Shown here piece after piece: positions 34,672 through 42,736 of a DNA stretch of 64,000 nucleotides. Origin of the DNA: Planctomycetota bacterium (GTDB lineage Bacteria > Planctomycetota > UBA1135 > GCA-002686595). The notes under the pieces are model-generated. The model saw nothing but the letters and a program-made list of their open reading frames with translations, was not told where the DNA came from and ran no database searches. The first letter of the stretch is position 1. Every line of letters begins with the position of its first letter. The stretch covers positions 1 to 64,000 of the forward strand of contig JAEUHZ010000026.1 of NCBI GenBank assembly GCA_016795205.1, given 5' to 3'. A program made the translations under genes and the position numbers.

Positions 34672-35325
34672 ATGACCGACTGGACCTTCCGTCGGCGCCA
34701 AGGCGCCTGCCAGGCCTGCGGCAAGACCTTCGAGGACGGCGAGCGCCACGCCTCGTCGCTCTCGATCCTGAGCGAGGCGCTGGCGCGCGAGGACCTGTGC
34801 TCGGGCTGCTGGCTCGGCCGGCCCGGCCGCGAGGAGCTGTTCCACTGGTTCACGCGCCACCGCCTGGGCAAGCGCGGCTTGCAGCTCGATCTCGCCACGC
34901 TCGAGGCGCTCTTCGTGCGCCTCGAGGGGCGGCCCGAGCTGCGCGTCCGCGAGATGCGCTACCTGCTCGCGCTCCTGCTGCTGCGCAAGCGGCGGCTCAA
35001 GCTCGACCGGATCCTGCGCGAGGCTGGCGGCGAGGCGATGCTCGTGCACCGGCCGCGGCGCAAGGAGTCCTTCCAGGTCTACGTCTTCGACTTCACGCCG
35101 GAGCGCACGGCGGAGCTGCGCGCCGACCTCGTCCTGCTCCTCGAAGGCGCGGAGCCCAGCGGACGGGAGGGCGAGAGCGGGCCGGCCGCGGACAGGGCGG
35201 GGCGACGGACGGACGGGGAGAACGAAGGTGAGGCCGAGGGCGGGGCCGAGGGCGGGGCCGCGCCGGAGGAGCGGGCCGGTGTGCCGTCGTCGGGCGCGCG
35301 CGCCGTGGCGGCCAGCGCGCAATAG
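34672..35325 (+). CDS. Conserved hypothetical protein with Cys4 zinc-finger-like N-terminus
   Basis: 217 residues. Two CxxC pairs (CQAC at 13-16 and CSGC at about 43-46) should form a zinc site. Then comes a helical domain (about 60-160) with LRVREMRYLLALLLLRKRRL and FQVYVFDFTPERTAELRADL. The C-terminal ~55 residues are Gly/Glu/Ala-rich and probably disordered. I do not recognise the family. It lies directly before mraZ but has its own promoter candidate, and a non-coding stretch of about 340 bases separates them. Confidence 0.72.
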   Translation: MTDWTFRRRQGACQACGKTFEDGERHASSLSILSEALAREDLCSGCWLGRPGREELFHWFTRHRLGKRGLQLDLATLEALFVRLEGRPELRVREMRYLLALLLLRKRRLKLDRILREAGGEAMLVHRPRRKESFQVYVFDFTPERTAELRADLVLLLEGAEPSGREGESGPAADRAGRRTDGENEGEAEGGAEGGAAPEERAGVPSSGARAVAASAQ

Positions 35326-35439
35326 CAGCGCGGCCGGACGCGACCAGCCCCGAGCGTCAAGAAATCGTGCTGCGTCCCAAAAACGGGAAAATCGGCGCGT
35401 GGATCGCAGGGCTGGGGATCGAGCCAGCCCCCGACCACA

Positions 35440-35451
35440 ACCCCTAGGGGT
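35440..35451. promoter_or_regulatory. Perfect 12-bp palindrome upstream of mraZ
   Basis: ACCCCTAGGGGT, self-complementary, in the AT-richer part of the region and 9 bases before a TTGACA. Size and symmetry suit a dimeric repressor, or it may be part of a terminator for the preceding gene. Confidence 0.35.
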
Positions 35452-35599
35452 ACTTACGCTTTGACAACGCCACTTCTGGGGGCCTGCGGAGGCCGCGCAC
35501 CGTCGGCGGCGGCTTCCAGGGCCAGTGCGGGGCGCGTCACCCCACCCGCGCCCAGACGATCCCGTGGACAGCCGCGAAGTGGCATTGAAAGATGCCTAC

Positions 35600-35629
35600 G
35601 TGGTGGTCGGTGGCAGACAGTGGCAAGCA
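35600..35629 (+). promoter_or_regulatory. Candidate MraZ operator: three 10-bp direct repeats
   Basis: Three GTGG boxes at exact 10-base spacing: GTGGTGGTCG (35600), GTGGCAGACA (35610), GTGGCAAGCA (35620). Copies 2 and 3 share 8 of 10 bases; a further GTGG lies 21 bases upstream (35579). MraZ proteins are known to bind TGG-containing direct repeats with 10-base period in front of their own gene (E. coli TGGGN repeats, Mollicutes AAAGTG boxes). These end 37 bases before the GTG start chosen for mraZ. Confidence 0.6.
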
Positions 35630-35666
35630 GCTCGCCGTCCGGCGGGCTGCAGTGGGGGGCCTATCC

Positions 35667-36122
35667 GTGTTTCACGGTGAGTCGACCCACGTCCTGGACG
35701 CGAAGTTCCGCTTGGTCGTGCCCAAGCGGATCGCGGACCACCTGGGGCGCGGCGCGGAGGGGGCCAAGACCTGCTTCCTGACCCGCGGCCAGGACCGCTG
35801 CCTCTACCTGTTCTCGAAGGAAGGCTTCGAGCGCGCGATGTCCTCGCTGCGCCTCGCGTCGTTCGGCGGCGACGAGCAGCGCGCGGCCTCGCGCGTCTTC
35901 GCCGCGAACACCTTCGAGCTCGAACTCGACGGCTCGGGCCGCGTGCTCGTGCCCGAGAAGCTGCGCAGCCAACTCGGCGAGGAGCGCGAAGTCGTCGTCA
36001 TCGGCAACTTCGGCCACGCCGAGATCTGGGGCAAGCGCGCCTGGGAGGAGTACCAGGCGCGCAACGAAGGGCTCTTGGACCGGATCGATCGGATCCTGGG
36101 CGACCAAGGGCGAGCAACCTGA
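35667..36122 (+). CDS. mraZ: Transcriptional regulator MraZ
   Basis: 151 residues from GTG at 35667, giving the usual length; a GGGGGG ribosome site lies 7 bases upstream. A longer in-frame ATG at 35592 would add 25 unrelated residues and run through the operator repeats. Two SpoVT/AbrB-like halves are seen: HVLDAKFRLVVPKRIADHLG and LELDGSGRVLVPEKLRSQLG, each with the D-x-K/S-G-R-x-x-(I/V)-P motif. MraZ forms a ring and controls the dcw operon it heads. The next gene, rsmH, starts 31 bases on. Confidence 0.92.
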   Translation: MFHGESTHVLDAKFRLVVPKRIADHLGRGAEGAKTCFLTRGQDRCLYLFSKEGFERAMSSLRLASFGGDEQRAASRVFAANTFELELDGSGRVLVPEKLRSQLGEEREVVVIGNFGHAEIWGKRAWEEYQARNEGLLDRIDRILGDQGRAT

Positions 36123-36153
36123 CCGGCGTCGGGCCTGCGGAGGGAGGGGGGAA

Positions 36154-37170
36154 GTGTTCGAGGCGGAAATGGAAGAGCACGCTGTGCACGGAGCGCCCGG
36201 GGGGGAGTCTCCGCGTCACGTGTCGGTGCTCGCCGGACCCGTGGTCGAACTCCTCCGCGGCCTGACGCCCGGTCTCCTCTCGGGCTGGATCGTCGACGCG
36301 ACGGTCGGCCTCGGCGGGCACGCGGAACGCGTGCTCGACGCGTTGCCACAGGCGCGCGTCCTGGGCTGCGACCGGGATCCGCGCGCGCTCGAGCTGGCCC
36401 GCGAGCGGCTGGCGCGCTTCGGCCCGCGCGCGCGTCTCGTGGCAGCGCGGCACAGCGAGCTCGCGCGCGTCGTGCCGGCGTCGATCGAGCTGGCCCCGGC
36501 CGCGTTCCTGTTCGACCTGGGCGTGTCGTCCATGCAGCTCGACGAGCCCGAGCGCGGCTTCAGCTTCCAGGCCGATGGCCCGCTCGACATGCGCATGGAC
36601 CCGGGGCTCGACCGCACGGCGGCCGACATCGTCAACTCCTGGGACGAGCGCGACCTCGCGGACCTGTTCTACTTCGAGGGCGGCGAGACCCGCTCGCGCG
36701 CGGCCGCGCGCGCGATCGTGGCCGCGCGCCGCCGCGCGCCGTTCCTCCGCACGGGCGCGCTGGCCGACTGCGTGGCCGCCGCGCTCGGCGGGCGCTCGTC
36801 GAAGATCCACCCCGCGACGCTCGTGTTCCAGGCGCTGCGGCGCGCCGTGAACCAGGAAGGGGAGGAGCTCGCTTCGGCGCTGGCGGCCGCCGAGCGACTG
36901 CTCGCGCCCGGCGGGCGGCTGCTCGTGATCTCGTTCCACTCGGGCGAGGACGCCGTGGTGAAGCGCCACCTGGCCGCGCTGGCGCGCACGGGACGCTTCA
37001 CGCTGCTCACGAAGAGCCCGGTCGAAGCCGACCTCGCCGAGCGACGCGCCAACCCGCGCGCGCGGTCGGCCAAGTTGCGCGCCGTCGAGCGCGCGCACCA
37101 GCCGGATTCGGGCGGGACCCGCCCCGACCTGGTCCCCGACGCCCCGCTCGGGCCGGAGGGCGCTCCGTGA
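36154..37170 (+). CDS. rsmH: 16S rRNA m4C1402 methyltransferase RsmH (MraW)
   Basis: 338 residues; N4-methylates C1402 of 16S rRNA using SAM. Motifs: HVSVLAGPVVELL, the SAM site VDATVGLGGHAERVL, LGCDRDPRAL, FLFDLGVSSMQLDEPERGFS, DGPLDMRMDP and HPATLVFQALRRAVNQE. The C-terminus KLRAVERAHQ also matches the family. GTG at 36154 directly follows a purine-rich ribosome site (GGAGGGGGGAAG); an ATG 15 bases on is possible. Ends in a GTGA overlap with the ftsL-like gene, the usual order. Confidence 0.96.
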   Translation: MFEAEMEEHAVHGAPGGESPRHVSVLAGPVVELLRGLTPGLLSGWIVDATVGLGGHAERVLDALPQARVLGCDRDPRALELARERLARFGPRARLVAARHSELARVVPASIELAPAAFLFDLGVSSMQLDEPERGFSFQADGPLDMRMDPGLDRTAADIVNSWDERDLADLFYFEGGETRSRAAARAIVAARRRAPFLRTGALADCVAAALGGRSSKIHPATLVFQALRRAVNQEGEELASALAAAERLLAPGGRLLVISFHSGEDAVVKRHLAALARTGRFTLLTKSPVEADLAERRANPRARSAKLRAVERAHQPDSGGTRPDLVPDAPLGPEGAP

Positions 37171-37421
37171 CGCGCGCGCTGCTCTTGGGCGGGCTGCTCG
37201 TGGGCACGCTCGTGCTGGGGCTCCTCACGGCCATCCTGCAGTCGCACAACCGCGGGGAGGGCGCGCGGCTGGACGCCCTCCGCGAGGAGTGCCTGCTCCT
37301 CGAGGCCGTGCAGGGCGCGCAGCGCTCCGCGATCGTCGAACTCGACCACGGTCCGCTGCCCGCACCCGCGAGCGGCGTGGACTCCAAGAGCGCCGTCCAA
37401 CGCGCACGAGGTGCCCAGTGA
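37167..37421 (+). CDS. FtsL-like small membrane protein
   Basis: 84 residues. One N-terminal helix (LLLGGLLVGTLVLGLLTAIL), then a short heptad-like stretch (RLDALREECLLLEAVQGAQR). FtsL is poorly conserved in sequence, but this position between rsmH and ftsI, the size and the topology are those of FtsL, which forms a complex with FtsB and FtsQ. Coupled on both sides by GTGA overlaps. Assignment rests on synteny and shape, not on sequence identity. Confidence 0.6.
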   Translation: MTRALLLGGLLVGTLVLGLLTAILQSHNRGEGARLDALREECLLLEAVQGAQRSAIVELDHGPLPAPASGVDSKSAVQRARGAQ

Positions 37422-39838
37422 ACGCGACCCGCGCCGAACTGCGCCCCGGCCTCGTGTTCCTGGGCATCGGTGCCGTGCTGGCGCTGGTCGCCGCGCGCAC
37501 GGCGATCATCGCGCTCGATGCGGAGGGCGAGCAGCCCGCGAACCTGCGCCGTCTGCCGGTGATCCCCGCCGCCTTCGAGATCTGCGACGCGGCCGGCGTG
37601 CCCATGGCCGGCTCGGCCGAGTACATCGAGCTCGTCACCTCGCCCAACGCGATGTGGCAGGCCCACACGCCCGATGCGATGGCGCGCTTCGTCGCCGACG
37701 CGTTGGGCGAGCCCGAGGCGGCGCCGGCGTTGCTCGAGCGCATGCTGCCCGACGGCGCTCGAAAGGGCTGGATCACGTGCAGCCGCGAGCCGCTCGTGCT
37801 CGATCCCCAGGCCGCGGCGCGCGTCACGGCCTGGATCGCCGGGGCGGTGTTCGATCCCGATCGCCCGCCCGCGCCCGTGGCCGGCTTCGCGGTCGTGCCG
37901 GGCGCACTGCCGGGCGAGTACCGCGTCGCCTGGCACCCCGAGACCGCGCTGTCCGAGCGGGCGCGCGCGGTCCACGGCTACGACAAGCCGCGCGAGTGGA
38001 CGCGCCGGCTCGGCGACGGGCTGTGCGCCGCGGTGCGCGGCGAGCCCCTGCCGAGCGGCCCGGCCGCGGACGAGGAGCGCTCGAAGGCGCGCGAGGAGAT
38101 CTGGCGCGCGCTGCTGCCGTCCCAGTTCCGCGTCGTGCGCAAGGACGTGCCCCCGAGCCGCGCGCCGGCGCTGGCGGCCGTGCTGGAGCGCGAGCGCGTC
38201 CAGCCGCTCCAGATGGAGATGCGCCGCAACGCGCGCCGCGTCTACCCGGTGCAGGGCGGCCAGCGCGGCGCCGAGACGCCCGTGGCGGTGCTCGGGCGCT
38301 GGAGCACGCTCGAGGCGGACGACGCGCGCAAGGCGGCCGCGGCGCGCCTGCGCCTGTCCACCGACGACGCGGTCTGGACGCCCGCGGACCGGGCCCAGTT
38401 CGCCGAGCTGTCCGCCGCGCTGGTCTATCAACCGAGCCCGACGAGCGGCCTCGAGCTCTTGTCCTGGAACCTGCTCGCGCGCGAGGAGTACGCCTGGGTC
38501 GGCCGCCGCGGCGAGGAGTACACGTTCCTCCTCAACCAGGCCCCCCGGCGTCCGCTGCACCGCTACTTCCAGGAGCTCGTGCCGGGCGATCCGACGCCGC
38601 GGGTGATCACGACCATCGAGCTCGGGTTGCAGCGGCGCGTGCGCGCGCTGCTCGAGGAGACCGTCGCCAAGCACCGCCCGGCCCTGGCGCAGGCCATCGT
38701 CGTCGACGTGGCGAGCGGGGACGTGCTGGCAGTCGACGCCCTCGACGTGTACGGGATGGGCGGCTTCGCCCCGACCATGCACACCTTCACGCCCGGCTCG
38801 ACGTTCAAGGTGCCGATCATGGCCTGCGCCCTGGACACCGGCGACGTGCGGCCCGCGGATCGCTTCGACTCGGAAGATGGCAACTTCCGCATCGAGGGTC
38901 GCGCGATCCGCGAGGCCGAAGGCGGCGACAACAAGGGAGTCGTCACGGCGGCCCAGGGTCTCGCCTACTCGATCAACGCCGTGCTCGTGCAGATCGGCAC
39001 GCGCGTCGACGACGATGCCCTGCACGGGCGGCTCGCGGGCCTGGGCTATGGCCGCTACCCCGACGCGGGACTCGGCAGCGAGCGGCGCGGCCTGTTCAGC
39101 TCGCCGCCCTGGAAGAAGAAGTACACGCACGCCTCGGTGTCGTTCGGACACGAGATCTCCGTGACGCTGTGGCAGCACGCGCAGGCCTTGGCGACGATCC
39201 TGCGCGGCGGACACTTCCGGCCGCTGCGGCTGGTGCGCGCCGTCGAGTGGAACGGGCGCCGGGAGGAGGCCCCGCTCGTCGAGGATCATCCGCTCCAGGC
39301 GCGGGACCCGTTGGGGCCCGCGGCCTGCGCCGAGGTGCGCGAGATGATGCGCCTGGGCGCGGAGATCGGCACGGGCAAGGACGTGACCAAGCCGATCCGC
39401 GCCAGCGTGGACGTGGGCACCAAGACCGGCACGGCGCAGAAGGTGCCGGGCGAGCTGTGCCTGCACCTCGAGCTGCAGCACAACCTCGAGCACGGCTGTC
39501 GGGGCGCGAAGGCCTGCCGGCAGGAGCTGGCGCGGAGTGGTCGGCCACCGCACCGCAACTGCTACACGAGCTCGATCTGCGCCTTCGGCCGGCTGCGCGA
39601 GGGCGGGCGCGAGGTCATGGTCCTGGTGGTCGTCGACGAACCACGCGGCGGGCAGCGCTTCGGCTCCCAGGTCGCGGGACCAGCCGGGATCGGCATCCTG
39701 CAGGAGGCCTTGGGCCTGACCGTGCTGGGCCAGGCGCCGATCGAGATCGGGGCCGATGGCTTCCGCGCGATCGAGGCCAGCCACGATCCCGGCGCCGCCG
39801 AGTCCCCCTGGAAGGAGGACGCCGATGGACCTCGCTGA
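37418..39838 (+). CDS. ftsI: Division-type penicillin-binding protein 2/3 transpeptidase (FtsI)
   Basis: 806 residues, longer than usual FtsI (about 580-720). N-terminal anchor (RPGLVFLGIGAVLALVAART), a long non-catalytic domain (about 60-395) and the transpeptidase domain. Active site: Ser461 and Lys464 in PGSTFKVP, S518-I-N520 in AYSINAV, K669-T-G in TKTGTAQK. The N-terminal domain lacks the clear RGxIxDRNG motif of typical class B PBPs (here LPVIPAAFEICDAAGVPMAG), so it is divergent. Crosslinks septal peptidoglycan. Ends with a 14-base overlap with murE. Confidence 0.88.
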   Translation: MNATRAELRPGLVFLGIGAVLALVAARTAIIALDAEGEQPANLRRLPVIPAAFEICDAAGVPMAGSAEYIELVTSPNAMWQAHTPDAMARFVADALGEPEAAPALLERMLPDGARKGWITCSREPLVLDPQAAARVTAWIAGAVFDPDRPPAPVAGFAVVPGALPGEYRVAWHPETALSERARAVHGYDKPREWTRRLGDGLCAAVRGEPLPSGPAADEERSKAREEIWRALLPSQFRVVRKDVPPSRAPALAAVLERERVQPLQMEMRRNARRVYPVQGGQRGAETPVAVLGRWSTLEADDARKAAAARLRLSTDDAVWTPADRAQFAELSAALVYQPSPTSGLELLSWNLLAREEYAWVGRRGEEYTFLLNQAPRRPLHRYFQELVPGDPTPRVITTIELGLQRRVRALLEETVAKHRPALAQAIVVDVASGDVLAVDALDVYGMGGFAPTMHTFTPGSTFKVPIMACALDTGDVRPADRFDSEDGNFRIEGRAIREAEGGDNKGVVTAAQGLAYSINAVLVQIGTRVDDDALHGRLAGLGYGRYPDAGLGSERRGLFSSPPWKKKYTHASVSFGHEISVTLWQHAQALATILRGGHFRPLRLVRAVEWNGRREEAPLVEDHPLQARDPLGPAACAEVREMMRLGAEIGTGKDVTKPIRASVDVGTKTGTAQKVPGELCLHLELQHNLEHGCRGAKACRQELARSGRPPHRNCYTSSICAFGRLREGGREVMVLVVVDEPRGGQRFGSQVAGPAGIGILQEALGLTVLGQAPIEIGADGFRAIEASHDPGAAESPWKEDADGPR

Positions 39839-41330
39839 GCTCGTGCGCGAGCTGGGCGGCGAGCTGCACCGCGCGCCACGCGCCGGCGCGCGCGTCGACG
39901 GCGTCCGGCTGGACAGCCGGCAGGTTCGCCCCGGTGACCTGTTCTGCGCGGCGGGCGGTGCGCGCGCCGACGGCGCGCAGTTCGCCGTCGACGCGGTGCG
40001 GCGCGGCGCAGCGGCGGTGCTCGCCGCGCGCGAGCTCGAGCTCCCGGACGGCGCCGGGCTGTGGATCCACCCCGCGCCGCGGCGCGTGGCGGGCGAGGCC
40101 GCGGCGCGCGTCCTGGGCCAGCCGGCGCGCGGGCTGTTCGTGGCCGGCGTGACCGGCACGAACGGCAAGACCACGACTGCGCACCTGATCGGTCATCTGC
40201 TGTGGGCCGCGGGCCGGCGTCCAGCCGTGCTGGGGACGGCCGGCAACCGCCTGGCGGACGGCGTGCTGCAGCCGGCGACGCACACGACTCCGGACGCACC
40301 CGCGCTCCACGAGCTCATCGCGCGCCACCGCGCGCTGGGCGGTGATTCGATCGCGATGGAGGCCAGCTCGCACGCGCTGGATCAGGAGCGCACGGCGGGC
40401 CTGGAGTTCGACGTGGCGATCTTCACGAACCTGACCCGCGATCACCTCGACTACCACGGGGACTTCGAGTCCTACGCGCGCGCCAAGCAGCGGCTCTTCG
40501 AGAGCCTGCGCCCGGGCGCCACGGCCGTGGTGAACGCCGACGACCCGGCCTCGGAGCGCATGTCCGCCGCAGCGCGCGCGCGGAACGCCGAGGTCGTGAC
40601 CTACAGCGCACGCGATCGCGGCGACTTGTGCGCCTCGGACCTCCGCTCGAGCCTGCGTGGTACGCACCTGATCCTGCATGGGATGGGGATCTCGCGGACC
40701 AGGCTGTGGCTCCCGCTGGCCGGGCGGTACAACGTCGAGAACGCCCTGGCCGCCGCCGCGTGTGCGCTCGTGTCGGGGGCGAGTCCCTCCAGGATCCTGG
40801 AGGGACTCGCCAACGCGCACGGAGCCCCGGGCCGGCTCGAGTCCGTGCCCACGCGCGGCCGCGGGTTCACCGTGCTCGTCGACTACGCGCACAGCGAGGA
40901 CGCGCTCCAGAACGTGTGCCGCACGCTGCGCCAGGCGCTCGCGGCGCCGGCCGACGAGGACGCGGCCCCGGCCACCAATGGCCGGCTGATCGTGGTCTTC
41001 GGTGCCGGCGGCGACCGCGATCAGGGCAAGCGCGCGCCGATGGGGCGCGTCGTGAACGAGCTCGCCGACCTGGCGATCGTGACCAGCGACAACCCGCGCA
41101 GCGAGGATCCCGCGCGGATCCTCGGCGACATCGTCTCCGGCATGCAGCCGCCGCGCGCGCGCCGCATCGTCGAAGAGGACCGGCGTCGCGCCATCGAGCT
41201 GGCCTGCGGCGAGGCGCGCCCGGGCGACGTGGTCCTGATCGCCGGCAAGGGCCACGAGACGACCCAGACGATCGGTGTCGAGGCGCACTCCTTCGACGAC
41301 CGCGCCGTGGCGCGGGAGGTGCTCGGTTGA
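39825..41330 (+). CDS. murE: UDP-MurNAc-tripeptide synthetase MurE
   Basis: 501 residues; adds the third amino acid of the peptidoglycan stem. Start at ATG 39825 with an AAGGAGG site. Features: VDGVRLDSRQVRPGDLFCAA, ATP motif GVTGTNGKTTTAHL (P-loop about residue 111), EASSHALDQERTAGLEFDVA, LTRDHLDYHGDFESYARAKQ, GAPGRLESV and the substrate motif DNPRSEDP (about 422). DNPR indicates meso-diaminopimelate. The coding sequence contains a perfect 34-base palindrome (40778-40811). A TTGA overlap couples it to murF. Confidence 0.95.
   Translation: MDLAELVRELGGELHRAPRAGARVDGVRLDSRQVRPGDLFCAAGGARADGAQFAVDAVRRGAAAVLAARELELPDGAGLWIHPAPRRVAGEAAARVLGQPARGLFVAGVTGTNGKTTTAHLIGHLLWAAGRRPAVLGTAGNRLADGVLQPATHTTPDAPALHELIARHRALGGDSIAMEASSHALDQERTAGLEFDVAIFTNLTRDHLDYHGDFESYARAKQRLFESLRPGATAVVNADDPASERMSAAARARNAEVVTYSARDRGDLCASDLRSSLRGTHLILHGMGISRTRLWLPLAGRYNVENALAAAACALVSGASPSRILEGLANAHGAPGRLESVPTRGRGFTVLVDYAHSEDALQNVCRTLRQALAAPADEDAAPATNGRLIVVFGAGGDRDQGKRAPMGRVVNELADLAIVTSDNPRSEDPARILGDIVSGMQPPRARRIVEEDRRRAIELACGEARPGDVVLIAGKGHETTQTIGVEAHSFDDRAVAREVLG
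40778..40811. repeat. Perfect 34-bp palindrome inside murE
   Basis: Both strands read the same for 34 bases with no loop (half-site of 17 bases, centre GGATCC). It covers murE codons for about residues 318-329 (GASPSRILEGLA). The codons used for Ser (AGT), Arg (AGG) and Gly (GGA) differ from the GC-ending codons preferred around it, so base sequence, not protein, seems to be constrained. Confidence 0.9.
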
Positions 41331-42736
41331 ACCCGTTCCGCATCCGCGAAGTCCTGAACGCGACCCGCGCGACCCTGGCCTCCGGCGACCCCGGCCGGCT
41401 GTGCTCGGGTGTCTCCACCGACACGCGCACGCTGGCCCCCGGCGAGCTGTTCGTGGCCTTGCGGGGACCGAGCCACGACGGCAACCGCTTCGCGCGCGAA
41501 GCCGCCGGCCAGGGGGCCGCGGCGCTCGTCCTGTGCGCGCCGGACGGCGCAGTCCCGCCCGAAGCCGCCGCGGTCGGGCGCGAGATCCCCGTGCTCCTGC
41601 ATCCCGATCCGCGCGCGCTGCTGGCGGAGCTCGCCACGTGGCATCGCGCGCGCCTTCCGGCGCGCGTGATCGGCGTGACGGGCTCCTGCGGGAAGACGAC
41701 CACCAAGAACGTGCTGCTCGAGCTGCTCGGCTCCCGCCTGCGCGTGGCCGGTTCGCCCAACTCGTTCAACAACGACATCGGCGTGCCCTTGACGCTGTTC
41801 CGCGCCGACGACGACACCGAGGCGCTGGTCGTGGAGCTCGGCACGAACGGGCCGGGCGAGATCGCCGCGCTGGCGCGCATCGCGCGACCGGACGCGGGCA
41901 TCGTCACCACGGTCGGCGCGGCGCACCTCGAGGGCTTGGGCTCGCTGGCGGGCGTCGCGGCCGAGAAGGGCGCGCTCGTCGAGTCGATCCCCGAGGACGG
42001 CTTCTGTGTCCTCAACGCGGACAATCCCTGGACGCGCTCGATGCAGAAGCGCGCGCGCTGCCGCGTGCTGACGTTCAGCCTGGAGGGCGAGGGCGACCTC
42101 GACGCCCGCGACGTGTGGTTCCACCCGGGCGGCACGACCTTCCGGCTGGAGTCCACGGAGATCACGTCGCCGCTCCTCGGCCTGCACAACGTGCAGAACT
42201 TGCTGGCCGCGCTGGCGGCTTGTCGCGGACTGGGCCTGGAGCTCGCGGAGGTCTTGCCGGCCGTGTCCCGGCTGCGCGCGGGACGCGGGCGTCTCGACCG
42301 CATCCAGTGCGGCCGCCTCACGCTGATCGACGACAGCTACAACGCGAACCCGGAGTCGGCGCGCGCCAGCGTGCGCACCCTGGCTGGCCTGCACGGCCAC
42401 CGGCGGCGCGTGCTCGTCCTGGGCGACATGCTGGAGCTCGGCGCGCACGCGGCCGAGCTGCACCACGAGATCGGCGCCGAAGCGGCCCGCAGCGGGATCG
42501 ACGTGCTGGTGCTCGTCGGCGAGCTCTCGCGCGCGGCCGGGGCCGGTGCCTTGCAGTCCGGCATGCCCGCCGCGCGCGTCCTGCACGTCGCCGACACGGA
42601 CGAAGCCCTGGCCTGCGTCCCGCGCATCCTCGACGCGGGCGACGTCGTCCTGGTCAAGGGCAGCCGCCGCACGGGGCTCGATCGCCTGGTCCAGTTCCTG
42701 CTCGAGCGCGAGCGTGCGCAGGAGCACGCAGCCTGA
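41327..42736 (+). CDS. murF: UDP-MurNAc-tripeptide:D-Ala-D-Ala ligase MurF
   Basis: 469 residues; adds D-Ala-D-Ala to the UDP-MurNAc-tripeptide. TTG at 41327 overlaps the murE stop (TTGA). Motifs: CSGVSTDTRTLAPGELFVAL, P-loop GVTGSCGKTTTKNVL, SPNSFNNDIGVPLTL, EDGFCVLNADNPW and IDDSYNANPESARASVRTL, then GDMLELG, all typical of MurF. Joined to mraY by TGATG. Confidence 0.95.
   Translation: MNPFRIREVLNATRATLASGDPGRLCSGVSTDTRTLAPGELFVALRGPSHDGNRFAREAAGQGAAALVLCAPDGAVPPEAAAVGREIPVLLHPDPRALLAELATWHRARLPARVIGVTGSCGKTTTKNVLLELLGSRLRVAGSPNSFNNDIGVPLTLFRADDDTEALVVELGTNGPGEIAALARIARPDAGIVTTVGAAHLEGLGSLAGVAAEKGALVESIPEDGFCVLNADNPWTRSMQKRARCRVLTFSLEGEGDLDARDVWFHPGGTTFRLESTEITSPLLGLHNVQNLLAALAACRGLGLELAEVLPAVSRLRAGRGRLDRIQCGRLTLIDDSYNANPESARASVRTLAGLHGHRRRVLVLGDMLELGAHAAELHHEIGAEAARSGIDVLVLVGELSRAAGAGALQSGMPAARVLHVADTDEALACVPRILDAGDVVLVKGSRRTGLDRLVQFLLERERAQEHAA

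Larger units (their letters stand above)
35326..35666. other. Regulatory region before mraZ
   Basis: About 340 non-coding bases with AT-richer patches. It contains a 7-base stem-loop (GGGCTGG 35409-35415 with CCAGCCC 35424-35430), a perfect 12-base palindrome ACCCCTAGGGGT (35440-35451), a lone TTGACA (35461-35466) with no good -10 at 16-18 bases, and the three GTGG repeats listed separately. It probably carries the promoter(s) of the dcw cluster. Confidence 0.6.

Noticed and set aside
35461-35489. TTGACA as a promoter for mraZ
   Set aside because: No acceptable -10 element at 16 to 18 bases; kept only as a note in the regulatory region.
35592-35666. Longer MraZ start at ATG 35592
   Set aside because: Adds 25 residues unlike MraZ, passes through the GTGG repeats and lacks the G-rich ribosome site found before GTG 35667.
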